Origin: an uncultured Clostridium sp.
Lineage (GTDB): Bacteria > Bacillota > Clostridia > Peptostreptococcales > Peptostreptococcaceae
Direction: 5' to 3'
Assembly: GCA_900550335.1 (NCBI GenBank)
Contig: URRU01000032.1
Span: 1-13,375 of the forward strand
Length of the DNA: 13,375 nt
The first letter of the stretch is position 1. Each line of letters opens with the position of its first letter. The position numbers and the translations under genes were made by a program. Shown here one piece after another: positions 1 to 6,705 of this stretch. A model generated the notes under the pieces. That model saw nothing but the letters and a program-made list of their open reading frames with translations. It was not told the origin of the DNA and made no database searches.

Positions 1-2
1 TA

Positions 3-113
3 ATCGTGTCATTCACTGACAAAGGCACAAAGCCTGAAAAAATGAGAAATCCCGATAGGGAAAACGGAGGAAAAACAAATGAAAAGAATACCACGCAGCA
101 AAGAAGAAGATAG
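3..113 (+). CDS. 3' end of an unidentified gene
   Basis: This is the only frame open from the window edge. It gives about 36 residues rich in Lys, Asn, Arg and Gly (it includes TDKGTKPEKMRNPDRENG) and stops with TAG at 111-113. It overlaps the next gene by 35 bases. The polar, probably disordered tail matches no family I can name. Its place just before resolvase and late-regulator genes suggests a replication or recombination protein, but that is inference. It could also be a chance open stretch, because only a little over 100 bases are visible. Confidence 0.35.
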   Translation: MVSFTDKGTKPEKMRNPDRENGGKTNEKNTTQQRRR

Positions 114-318
114 AGATATAAACAATAAATTATCTATGATAGAAAGACTTAGAAATAAAAAGTTTAAAGACAATTTATGTGAGGAAATGGCAGATGTGAT
201 AATAGCTTTAAGTTGGGTTATGGATGTTTATGGTGTAGCTGATAAAGATGTAGCTTGGTACATAAATATGAAAGCTAATAGAATGACTAAAAGAATAAAA
301 GAAGGTGAGTTCTATTAA
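79..318 (+). CDS. short MazG-like nucleotide pyrophosphohydrolase-related protein
   Basis: The 79-residue product has an SD site (GGAGG) about 9 bases before its ATG. Residues 33-52 (LCEEMADVIIALSWVMDVYG) look like the EExxD helix of all-alpha NTP pyrophosphohydrolases (MazG/phage MazG-like). The following helix (residues 58-74) resembles the family's closing K..R..R helix. Full-length phage members are roughly 100-120 residues and carry an earlier helix with an ExxE motif; here only a Lys/Glu-rich stretch precedes EEMAD. The protein is therefore either a minimal or decayed version, and catalytic activity is doubtful. In this family the enzyme hydrolyses NTPs to NMP and pyrophosphate. It lies in the early region directly upstream of, and overlapping, the resolvase gene, so the two are probably translationally coupled. 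Confidence 0.55.
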   Translation: MKRIPRSKEEDRDINNKLSMIERLRNKKFKDNLCEEMADVIIALSWVMDVYGVADKDVAWYINMKANRMTKRIKEGEFY

Positions 319-709
319 ATTTATAATTGATGGAGAGCCAAGAGGAAAAGGAAGACCACGTTTTACTAAGAGTGGCCACGCATTTACTGATCAGAAAACA
401 AGAAACTATGAAAAATTGATTGGATATTGCTATAAGGCTCAAGGTGGAAAAATGCTTGAAGGAGATATAGATATTTCAATAAAAGCATTTTACAAGATAG
501 CAAAAAATGACAATAAGAATATAAAAGCTGCTAAGAGAGCTGGAGAGATAAAGCCAACTAAAAAGCCAGATATAGATAATGTGATAAAGGCAATATTAGA
601 TGGATTGAATGAGGTAGCATACAAGGATGATGCACAGGTGGTTAATGTGAGTGCAAGTAAACACTATTCAGATGAACCTAGAGTGGAGGTGATAGTATCG
701 AGAATTTAA
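305..709 (+). CDS. rusA: RusA-family Holliday junction resolvase
   Basis: RusA endonucleases form dimers that cut Holliday junctions made during phage DNA recombination and replication. The N-terminus has the basic family signature (GEPRGKGRPRF, residues 10-20). The catalytic carboxylate cluster is visible as KPDIDNVIKAILDGLN (residues 87-102; D89 and D91) and YKDDAQVVN (D108, D109). These correspond to the Asp residues needed for metal binding in E. coli RusA. Length (about 134 residues) is normal for the family. The GTG at 305 has no properly spaced SD. An AAGGTGAG site at 302-309 instead fits an ATT start at 314, giving MKFIIDGEPRGKGRPRF, a typical family N-terminus. The gene overlaps the preceding stop codon either way. 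Confidence 0.9.
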   Translation: MSSIKFIIDGEPRGKGRPRFTKSGHAFTDQKTRNYEKLIGYCYKAQGGKMLEGDIDISIKAFYKIAKNDNKNIKAAKRAGEIKPTKKPDIDNVIKAILDGLNEVAYKDDAQVVNVSASKHYSDEPRVEVIVSRI

Positions 710-768
710 AAGTGATAGCATTGTTAACGATTATAATGCTTGTAGCTAAGATTATATTAAATAGATAG
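697..768 (+). CDS. possible 23-residue hydrophobic peptide with an ATC start
   Basis: An SD-like GGAGG at 685-689 lies seven bases before ATC at 697. Reading from there gives 23 residues beginning with MENLK, then an uninterrupted hydrophobic stretch (VIALLTIIMLVAKIIL), then Asn-Arg and TAG at 766-768. This is a plausible single membrane helix with a charged end. It overlaps the end of rusA and sits in the gap before the late regulator. Short one-helix proteins are common in phage gaps. The SD could instead be incidental coding sequence of rusA, and a GTG at 712 (18 residues) is an alternative start without an SD. Function is unknown. Confidence 0.35.
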   Translation: MENLKVIALLTIIMLVAKIILNR

Positions 769-781
769 AGAGGATGATTAG

Positions 782-1273
782 ATGGCGACATTGATAACTA
801 GATTAAAAGACAAAGATTGTATAAAGGTGACAGAGGAAATATTAAAAGAGTATAAATATATTAAGCTAGGATTGAAAACTCTAAGAGAGCAGCTTGAGTT
901 GATAGATGAGGATATTATAAGTTTGCCAGCAGTAGGATGTTCTGAAAGAGTTCAGATGTCGCTGTCTGGAAGTCCTACTGAAGATAGTGCTTTAGAAATA
1001 ATAGAGCAAAAGAAATTGATAGAGAAGAAAATAGAAGAGAATGAGGCTTTAATAAAAGCAGTTGATAGAGGATTGAACAATTTAGATTTAATTCATAGAC
1101 AAGTAATAGAATACACCATGATAGATAAGCAGAGTTGGGTTTATATATGTGATAAGTTAAAGTATAGTGAAACTCAATTGAGAGAGAAAAAGAAAGAAGC
1201 AATTAAATCATTATCTTATGCATTGTTTGGATATGATATATCAGATGAGGAAGATTTATTAAAAAGAATATAA
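782..1273 (+). CDS. ArpU/DUF1492-like phage late transcriptional regulator
   Basis: The 163-residue product has an SD (AGAGGATGA) before its ATG. The N-terminal and middle parts (residues 10-100) are charged and helical, probably coiled coil (IEQKKLIEKKIEENEALI). The C-terminal part (about residues 101-147, LDLIHRQVIEYTMIDKQSWV onward) resembles the sigma-70 region-4-like helix-turn-helix found in ArpU and DUF1492 phage proteins. These families sit as the last early gene just before the terminase genes in Firmicute phages and control late transcription. The position here is exactly that: it is followed by a leader with repeated elements and then terS. Inferred role: activator or antiterminator of the head-tail operon. 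Confidence 0.7.
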   Translation: MATLITRLKDKDCIKVTEEILKEYKYIKLGLKTLREQLELIDEDIISLPAVGCSERVQMSLSGSPTEDSALEIIEQKKLIEKKIEENEALIKAVDRGLNNLDLIHRQVIEYTMIDKQSWVYICDKLKYSETQLREKKKEAIKSLSYALFGYDISDEEDLLKRI

Positions 1274-1307
1274 CCTTTAATTATAATATTAGTTATGATA
1301 AAAGAAA

Positions 1308-1353
1308 CCGTGGTTTTTCCGCAGATTTATAAAAATAAACGTGGTATTATAAT
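1308..1353 (+). promoter_or_regulatory. candidate late promoter with paired CGTGGT elements
   Basis: CGTGGT occurs at 1309-1314 and again at 1340-1345, 31 bases apart, close to three helical turns. The first copy is in CCGTGGTTTTTCCGC, which can also form a short hairpin. A TATAAT hexamer lies at 1348-1353 with no recognisable -35 box at the right spacing. A -10 box without a -35, next to repeated elements and straight after an ArpU-like gene, fits an activator-dependent late promoter. The assignment rests on position and pattern only. Confidence 0.35.
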
Positions 1354-1372
1354 AATATAAAAACTTAATAAA

Positions 1373-1410
1373 TTGCTATACAGACGTTAAAGGATTTTAT
1401 TGTATAGCAA
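1373..1410 (+). repeat. 10-bp perfect inverted repeat in the late leader
   Basis: TTGCTATACA (1373-1382) and TGTATAGCAA (1401-1410) are perfectly complementary and separated by 18 bases. It could be an RNA hairpin in the leader, a binding site for the late regulator, or part of a packaging recognition region, as it lies just before terS. There is no T-tract after it, so it is not a terminator. Confidence 0.6.
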
Positions 1411-1427
1411 ATGTGTAACCATATGAG

Positions 1428-1457
1428 AGAGGCAACAGTAAAAGGTTGTCTCTTTTT
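1428..1457 (+). terminator. terminator-like hairpin before terS
   Basis: AGAGGCAAC (1428-1436) pairs with GTTGTCTCT (1445-1453) as a 9-bp stem with one G-T wobble and an 8-base loop. The tract TTTT follows at 1454-1457. This has the form of a rho-independent terminator, though the T-tract is short. Its place between the putative late promoter and the terminase genes suggests leader attenuation or antitermination, or simple termination of early transcription. Confidence 0.6.
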
Positions 1458-1478
1458 ATGTGCCCAGAAAGGAGTGAT

Positions 1479-1919
1479 ATATATGGGCTAACAATCAAAC
1501 AAAAGAAGTTTGCCGACGAGTATATCATTTCTGGTAATGCTACTGAGGCACGGATAAAGGCAGGTTATTCTAAGAAAACTGCTAGGAGTATAGGTTCAGA
1601 AAACCTTACAAAACTTGAAATTAAAACGTATATAGAAGAAAGAATGGCTGAAATAGAAAGTCAGAAGATAGCTGACCAGAAGGAAGTAATGGAATATCTA
1701 ACAAGTGTTATGAGAGGAAATGAGACACAAGAACAACTTATAACAATTGGATTAGGTGAAGGTATGACAAGAGCAGAAACCTTTGATGTAGAAGTTTCGG
1801 CAAAAGAGAGAATAAGAGCAGCAGAATTAATTGGTAAAAGATATGGTATGTGGACTGACAAGCAAGATGTTAACATGGAGCTTCCTGTATTTATAGATGA
1901 TGTACCAGAGGAAGATTAA
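1479..1919 (+). CDS. terS: small terminase subunit
   Basis: TerS recognises phage DNA for packaging and stimulates the large subunit. The sequence LTIKQKKFADEYIISGNATE, followed by the helix-turn-helix stretch ARIKAGYSKKTARSIGSENL, is the hallmark N-terminal DNA-binding region of the Terminase_2 (TerS) family. A helical oligomerisation region follows. The length is normal, about 146 residues. The start is uncertain. The frame is open from TTG 1446 and ATG 1458, but these lie in the terminator hairpin. The best SD (AAAGGAG, ending 1474) points to ATA at 1479 (M-Y-G-L-T), four bases away. ATG 1483 has ideal spacing but is out of frame and stops after two codons. The gene ends where terL begins. 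Confidence 0.88.
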   Translation: MYGLTIKQKKFADEYIISGNATEARIKAGYSKKTARSIGSENLTKLEIKTYIEERMAEIESQKIADQKEVMEYLTSVMRGNETQEQLITIGLGEGMTRAETFDVEVSAKERIRAAELIGKRYGMWTDKQDVNMELPVFIDDVPEED

Positions 1920-3175
1920 TGGCAAATACATCTATAAGTAAACTGATTGGGAAAGGATACAATAAATTTTGGCATACTAAGAAATTCTATAAAGTTGTAA
2001 AGGGAAGCAGAGGATCTAAGAAATCAGTTACAACTCAGCTTGAAATGATTTATAAAATGATGAAGAATCCGTGGATGAATGTTCTGCGGATGAGAAGATA
2101 TGGAAATACATTAAGAGACAGTGTATATGTTGGTCTCAAAAGTGCTGCTAATAGATTAGGAGTATCACACTTATGGAAATTTACAGTGTCGCCTATGGAA
2201 CGGACCTATCTTCCAACTGGGCAAAAGATTCTTTTTAGAGGGTTTGATGATGCTCTGAAACTTACTTCTATTCAGTTAGAAAAAGGACATATAACTCACT
2301 TGTGGCTTGAGGAAGCCTATGAGCTTGAGAGTAAAGATAAATTAGATACAGTAGTAGAAGGTATGAGAGGGGAATTAGATGACCCTAATGCATACAGACA
2401 GGTAATACTTACGTTCAATCCATGGTCAGAGAATCATTGGTTAAAGAGTGAGTTCTTTGATAACTATGATGAAGATGTATTTGCTCTAACTACTACATAC
2501 AAAGTAAATGAATTTTTAGATAAGCAAACTATAAAGAGATATGAAAAGCTATATAAAACTAACCCTAGAAGAGCGAGAATTGTTTGTGATGGCGAGTGGG
2601 GAGTTGCAGAAGGACTTGTATATGAGAATGTAGAGTTTAGACCGCTAGACAAGGATGAGCTTGCAAAACAAGGTTATACTCTGTTAGTTGGTTTGGACTT
2701 TGGTTTTACTCATGACCCTACAGCTCTAGTAGTTAGTTGGTTAGATATAGAAAATGAAACTTTATATATTATAGATGAGCATTATCAAACTGGTATGCAT
2801 ACCAAAGAGATAGCTCAAATGATTAGAAAAAAAGGATACAGTAAGTCAACTATAATAGCAGATAGTGCTGAGAAAAGACTAATATCTGAATTAAGAACAG
2901 AGCATGGATTAAAAAATATAAAAGAATCTGTGAAGGGTAAAGATAGTGTCAATCAAGGGATTGATAAGCTGCAATCATTAAGAATAATTTGTGATACTTC
3001 TTTAGTTAATACCAAAGAGGAGTTTTACAGCTATGCTTATAAATTTGATAAGGTATCTGGTAAATTTACAAATATTCCAGAGGATAAGAACAATCACTTG
3101 ATGGATGCATTGAGATATAGCTTACAGTGTGTAAATAACAAAGTGAAGGTAAAACTATTCCAAAGTGGAATTTAG
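1919..3175 (+). CDS. terL: large terminase subunit, PBSX/SPP1 type
   Basis: This 418-residue protein is the packaging motor ATPase plus nuclease that loads DNA into proheads through the portal. The N-terminal ATPase has a Walker A-like VVKGSRGSKKS (residues 26-36) and a Walker B ITHLWLEEAYEL (125-136), and a motif-III-like stretch VILTFNPWSENHW lies at 162-174. The C-terminal RNase H-fold nuclease shows the three expected acidic sites: LLVGLDFGFTHDPTA (D260), TIIADSAEKR (D315) and HLMDALRYS (D396). Size and motif order match the PBSX-family Terminase_3/Terminase_3C. Its start overlaps the terS stop (TAATG), implying coupled translation. Together with SPP1-like portal and MuF genes, this family suggests headful (pac) packaging, which is an inference. 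Confidence 0.95.
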   Translation: MANTSISKLIGKGYNKFWHTKKFYKVVKGSRGSKKSVTTQLEMIYKMMKNPWMNVLRMRRYGNTLRDSVYVGLKSAANRLGVSHLWKFTVSPMERTYLPTGQKILFRGFDDALKLTSIQLEKGHITHLWLEEAYELESKDKLDTVVEGMRGELDDPNAYRQVILTFNPWSENHWLKSEFFDNYDEDVFALTTTYKVNEFLDKQTIKRYEKLYKTNPRRARIVCDGEWGVAEGLVYENVEFRPLDKDELAKQGYTLLVGLDFGFTHDPTALVVSWLDIENETLYIIDEHYQTGMHTKEIAQMIRKKGYSKSTIIADSAEKRLISELRTEHGLKNIKESVKGKDSVNQGIDKLQSLRIICDTSLVNTKEEFYSYAYKFDKVSGKFTNIPEDKNNHLMDALRYSLQCVNNKVKVKLFQSGI

Positions 3176-3186
3176 GAGGTGAGATA

Positions 3187-4488
3187 TTGTTTATAATGGA
3201 TTCAGAAACGGAACTAACTACAGAGCTGCTTGAAGAATATATAAATCAGCATAAAGCAGAGGCTATTAAATTAAGAAAGAAAATGGATATGTATAAAGGT
3301 CAGCATGACATATTGAGTCGGGACCCAAAGGAAGCATTTAAACCAGATAATAGATTAGTTGTTAACTTTGCTAAGTATATAGTAGACACATTAAATGGAT
3401 TCTTTATAGGTATACCAGTAAAGACAGTACACGACAATTCAAGTGTTAGTGATTATATAGAATTTATACAGAAGTATAATGATCAGGACGATAACAATGC
3501 AGAGCTGAGCAAATTATGTTCGATTTATGGTTATGCTTATGAATTGTTATACTTAGATGAAAATGCTCAGGTTGGTATTACATATCTATCTCCAGAAGAA
3601 GCTTTTATTATCTATGATGATAGTGTAGCTAGAGAGCCACTTTATGGAGTTAGATATTTTACAAATAGCGACGAAAAAATAGAAGGTAGCTACTCAGATA
3701 AAAATAAAATATATCATTTTGAGATAGAAGATGGATTGAGAATAGTTGATGAAGAACAAAATTATTTTGGAGATGTACCACTTGTCGAATATCTTGAAAA
3801 TGAAGAGAGACAAGGAGCCTTTGATAATGTTGATACTCTTATAAATGCATATGATAAAGCTATATCAGAAAAAGCAAATGATGTTGATTATTATGCAGAT
3901 GCATATTTAAAAGTATTAGGTGCTGAGTTGGAAGAGGAAACTCTTCAGACACTTAGAGATAGCAGAATAATAAATATATCTTCACCAAATGGAGATGATG
4001 TATCAATAGACTTTTTAGCGAAACCTTCATCAGATACTACTCAGGAGAATTTAATAAATAGATTGGAAAAATTAATATTCCAGATAAGTATGGTTGCAAA
4101 TATCAATGATGAAAACTTTGGTAATGCATCAGGAATAAGTTTAAAATACAAACTTCAATCTATGCTTAATTTAGCAAATGTAAAAGAGAGAAAGTTTGTA
4201 TCTGGAATGAATAGACGTTGGAAACTTATATCTAATCTTCCTAACTCTAAAATGAGTAAAGATGATTGGATGGGTATAGAATATCAGTTTACAAGAAATC
4301 TTCCAGCCAATGTACTAGAAGAGACACAGATAGCACAGAATTTAGCTGGAATAGTATCGGAAGAGACACAGCTTAAAGCATTATCTTTAGTTGAAAATGT
4401 TAAAGATGAGATTGAAAGAAAAGAAGCTGAAGTTGATAAAAAAGCTCGGATATATGACTTCAATGATTTAGGTGATATGAATGAGTAA
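3187..4488 (+). CDS. portal protein, SPP1 gp6-like
   Basis: Portal proteins form the dodecameric ring at one vertex through which DNA enters and leaves the head. The 433-residue sequence has typical SPP1 gp6 family features: an N-terminal EEYINQHKAEAIKLRKKMDMY helix followed by LSRDPKEAFKPDNRLVVNFA, then AKYIVDTLNGFFIGIPV (residues about 59-75), then a central LINAYDKAISEKANDVDYYA helix near residues 218-237. A C-terminal stretch near ENFGNASGISLKYKL is typical of the crown/stem region. The start is TTG at 3187, seven bases after GGAGG; ATG 3196 is an alternative. It follows terL by 11 bases and overlaps the MuF gene by 8 bases, as in the SPP1 and TP901-like gene order. Confidence 0.93.
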   Translation: MFIMDSETELTTELLEEYINQHKAEAIKLRKKMDMYKGQHDILSRDPKEAFKPDNRLVVNFAKYIVDTLNGFFIGIPVKTVHDNSSVSDYIEFIQKYNDQDDNNAELSKLCSIYGYAYELLYLDENAQVGITYLSPEEAFIIYDDSVAREPLYGVRYFTNSDEKIEGSYSDKNKIYHFEIEDGLRIVDEEQNYFGDVPLVEYLENEERQGAFDNVDTLINAYDKAISEKANDVDYYADAYLKVLGAELEEETLQTLRDSRIINISSPNGDDVSIDFLAKPSSDTTQENLINRLEKLIFQISMVANINDENFGNASGISLKYKLQSMLNLANVKERKFVSGMNRRWKLISNLPNSKMSKDDWMGIEYQFTRNLPANVLEETQIAQNLAGIVSEETQLKALSLVENVKDEIERKEAEVDKKARIYDFNDLGDMNE

Positions 4489-5761
4489 TGAATCAAATTT
4501 TAATAATAAAGAGTATTGGGATGAAAGAGCTGAGAAATTATTTGATAATATTGAAAGAAATGAAAAGCAACTAAATAAGAAATTAGCTGAATATTATAAA
4601 GTAGAAGCTGAACGATTAAACAAAATGATAGCTGAGTATTATACAAAATATGGTAAAGATAATGTGATACAATATAGAGATCTTCTGAAAAAATTATCTG
4701 ATGGAGAAAGAAAACTATTAATCGAGGATATTGATAAATTTATAGAGAAGTATCCAAAGTATAAGAATCTTAAAAAAGTTAGAGAATCTATTTATAAACT
4801 AGATAGATTAGAAGGTCTTAAAGTATCAATCAATCTCTCGCAGATGGAATTGGCAGAGAAGGAAGTTGAAGAAGTAAAAAAATATTTAGAAGATGTATAT
4901 AAGATAGGATTTGATTATGCATATAAAGAGCTCGGTTATTCAACTAATTTTAATTCAATAGATAAAGATGTAGTGGAAAAATTTATAAATAAATCTTGGG
5001 TTGGAGGGATGAATTTTTCCCAGAGAATTTATAAAAATCGTGACAAAGTTTCTAGGTGGGTTATGACAGAGTTTGCTGATGGAGTAAAGAGGGGAGAATC
5101 ATACGATAGATTAGTAAAGAAAATGATGAATAAATTTCAGGAAGTTAGTAAGAGCAGCGCTAAAAGGTTAGTTGCAACGGAAGCATCTTATATGCTAAAT
5201 GAATCAAGTATGTCAGTTTTTGTTAAAGAATTTGATGAGTATAAATATAATGCTATATTAGACTCGAAGACATCTAAATTATGTAGAAAATTAGATGGAG
5301 AGGTATATAAAATAATAGAAAGACAAGCTGGTAAAAACTTTCCTCCAATGCACCCTAATTGTAGAAGCTCTTTTACTATAGTAATTCCAGATGATTGGAT
5401 GTATAATAAAACTATAGAAAGTAAACTTAAAAATACCCAAAAGGAAATTAAAATGGTAGGTAAAAATTTAAGGTACAAACCCAAAGCTCCAGATTATAGT
5501 GATTTTACTTTTGATAATGAACATATAAACTCAGAAAGAAAACATAAGGTTACAAAAGAAGAGGCAATGAAATTTATAAAAAATGCTGATTATTCAATAG
5601 AAAAACATAACGGAAGATACAAAAACTACTATTCTAAAGAGGGAGCTGTGTTTGTTGATATAATTGAAAAAAATATTAGAACTTCTTTTAAAAAAGATGA
5701 GTTTGATCCTAAAACGAGAAAAATGATGGAGGTGTTAGAAAATGAGCGAAAACAAGATTAA
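4481..5761 (+). CDS. minor head (MuF/SPP1 gp7-like) protein with C-terminal toxin-like domain
   Basis: The 426-residue protein begins with long charged helices (residues 10-150), as in SPP1 gp7. The MuF core spans roughly residues 155-305. It includes SAKRLVATEASYMLNESS, AILDSKTSKLCRKLDGEVY and the conserved Cys/His-containing MHPNCRSSFTI (290-300). These proteins bind the portal, enter the head in few copies, and some are thought to be ejected with DNA. The C-terminus is extended: residues about 340-426 form a separate domain with HINSERKHKVTKEEAMKFI, then NGRYKNYYSKEG and IIEKNIRTSFKKDEFD. This layout resembles the BECR-fold (barnase/EndoU/colicin/RelE-like) nuclease domains reported on phage MuF proteins. 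I infer this from pattern only. The 59-residue gene overlaps its last 20 bases. Confidence 0.88.
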   Translation: MSNESNFNNKEYWDERAEKLFDNIERNEKQLNKKLAEYYKVEAERLNKMIAEYYTKYGKDNVIQYRDLLKKLSDGERKLLIEDIDKFIEKYPKYKNLKKVRESIYKLDRLEGLKVSINLSQMELAEKEVEEVKKYLEDVYKIGFDYAYKELGYSTNFNSIDKDVVEKFINKSWVGGMNFSQRIYKNRDKVSRWVMTEFADGVKRGESYDRLVKKMMNKFQEVSKSSAKRLVATEASYMLNESSMSVFVKEFDEYKYNAILDSKTSKLCRKLDGEVYKIIERQAGKNFPPMHPNCRSSFTIVIPDDWMYNKTIESKLKNTQKEIKMVGKNLRYKPKAPDYSDFTFDNEHINSERKHKVTKEEAMKFIKNADYSIEKHNGRYKNYYSKEGAVFVDIIEKNIRTSFKKDEFDPKTRKMMEVLENERKQD

Positions 5762-5921
5762 ATGTCCTTTAGTTGATGATGAGGAAATAGAAATTGGTGA
5801 TTGTGTAATAGTTAGTTCCATAGCTAATGAATGTATTACAGAAAAAAGATTGCCTAAAGAATTTAAAAGACATGAAAACTGGAGAGAAATTTGCGAGAAC
5901 TGCGAATACTATGACTGTTAA
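5742..5921 (+). CDS. 59-residue Cys-rich protein overlapping the MuF gene
   Basis: An SD (GGAGG, 5729-5733) sits eight bases before ATG 5742, and the frame ends with TAA at 5919-5921. The product has an N-terminal KCPLVDDEEIEIGDC and a C-terminal CENCEYYDC, six Cys in all (residues 8, 21, 31, 51, 54, 59). It also has a central RLPKEFKRHENWREI segment. The spacing of Cys pairs suggests a small zinc-binding fold. Similar small proteins follow minor head genes in other Firmicute phages as far as I recall; their role is not known to me. Because the MuF protein may carry a toxin domain, an immunity role is possible but unproven. It is the last gene before a strong terminator. Confidence 0.8.
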   Translation: MSENKIKCPLVDDEEIEIGDCVIVSSIANECITEKRLPKEFKRHENWREICENCEYYDC

Positions 5922-5924
5922 AAG

Positions 5925-5956
5925 ACACTTTAACTAAAAGGTTAAGGTGTTTTTTT
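5925..5956 (+). terminator. strong intrinsic terminator inside the morphogenesis cluster
   Basis: ACACTTTAAC (5925-5934) pairs with GTTAAGGTGT (5941-5950) to give a 10-bp stem with one T-G wobble and a 6-base loop. It is followed at once by T6 (5951-5956). It begins four bases after the stop codon of the 59-residue gene. It divides the packaging/portal genes from scaffold and capsid. Confidence 0.88.
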
Positions 5957-6080
5957 ATGCTCATTTTTGACATTTTACTCAATAGGTTGGACATACCTAG
6001 TCCAAATTTAGTCCAAGCATTAAAGACTATAAACTTTATGGAATATAGTTGGCTGACAACTTAAAAACAGGAGGAAATAA
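5957..6080 (+). promoter_or_regulatory. folded 5' leader, possible promoter, before the scaffold gene
   Basis: This non-coding gap follows the terminator. TTGACA occurs at 5967-5972, but the hexamer 17 bases later (GACATA) is a poor -10, so a promoter here is uncertain. TTGGAC (5987-5992) can pair with either of two GTCCAA copies (6000-6005 or 6011-6016). ACTATA (6026-6031) pairs with TATAGT (6044-6049), and AGTTG...CAACT (6048-6062) forms a further hairpin just before the SD GGAGGAAATAA. These structures suggest an RNA leader controlling or insulating the highly expressed scaffold-capsid genes. Confidence 0.35.
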
Positions 6081-6692
6081 ATGAAAGATACACCATTAAA
6101 AATGAAACTTCAGTTACTAGCTGATGATAATAGTGGAGACAATGCTCCAACTGACAATTCAGAACAGAAAGAAACTGAAAACAATAATTCTGATGATAAA
6201 AAACATAATGAAAAGAAATACACTGATGATGAAGTCAATGAGATCATCAACAAGAAATTTGAAAAATGGACTAAGCAGAAAGAAAAAGAGATGGATGAGG
6301 CGAAAAAATTAGCTGATATGACTGCTCAGGAAAAAGTAGAGTATGAAAGAAATCAGCTGAAAAAGGAACTTGAAGAGTTAAGAAATGCTAATACTATCTC
6401 TGAAATGAGCAAAACTGCAAGGGGAATCCTTAAAGAAAGAAATATAGACATATCAGACGAATTACTAAGCATGCTAGTAACTAAAGAAGCTGATACTACT
6501 AAGAAGAATGTAGAAGGCTTTGCTGAGATGTTTGATAAGGCAGTTGAAAAGGCTGTAAATGAAAAACTTAAAGGAAATCCACCGAAGAAAGGTCCAGGAA
6601 ACAAAACTCTTACAAAAGAGGATATTTTAAACATTAAAGACAGAACAGAAAGACAGAGAAAAATAGCTGAAAATATAGAGCTATTTAATTAA
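6081..6692 (+). CDS. capsid scaffolding protein, DUF4355-like
   Basis: The 203-residue protein is highly charged, with an Asp/Asn/Glu-rich disordered N-terminus (residues 15-48). A predicted coiled coil runs from about 49 to 120 (KKYTDDEVNEIINKKFEKW, then MTAQEKVEYERNQLKKELEE). The motif of Asp-Asp-Glu-Val then Lys-Phe-x-Lys-Trp, followed by an EK-rich helix, is typical of DUF4355 scaffold proteins of Firmicute phages. A short C-terminal helix (TKEDILNIKDRTERQRKIAE) probably contacts the capsid protein. Scaffolds guide prohead assembly and are removed before DNA enters. Its place between minor head and major capsid genes supports this. A clear SD (GGAGGAAATAA) precedes the ATG. Confidence 0.88.
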   Translation: MKDTPLKMKLQLLADDNSGDNAPTDNSEQKETENNNSDDKKHNEKKYTDDEVNEIINKKFEKWTKQKEKEMDEAKKLADMTAQEKVEYERNQLKKELEELRNANTISEMSKTARGILKERNIDISDELLSMLVTKEADTTKKNVEGFAEMFDKAVEKAVNEKLKGNPPKKGPGNKTLTKEDILNIKDRTERQRKIAENIELFN

Positions 6693-6705
6693 GGGAGGAA
6701 TATAA

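Noticed and set aside
6124..6312. 62-residue plus-strand ORF inside the scaffold gene
   Set aside because: Out-of-frame reading of the Lys/Glu-rich scaffold sequence, with no SD and low-complexity composition.
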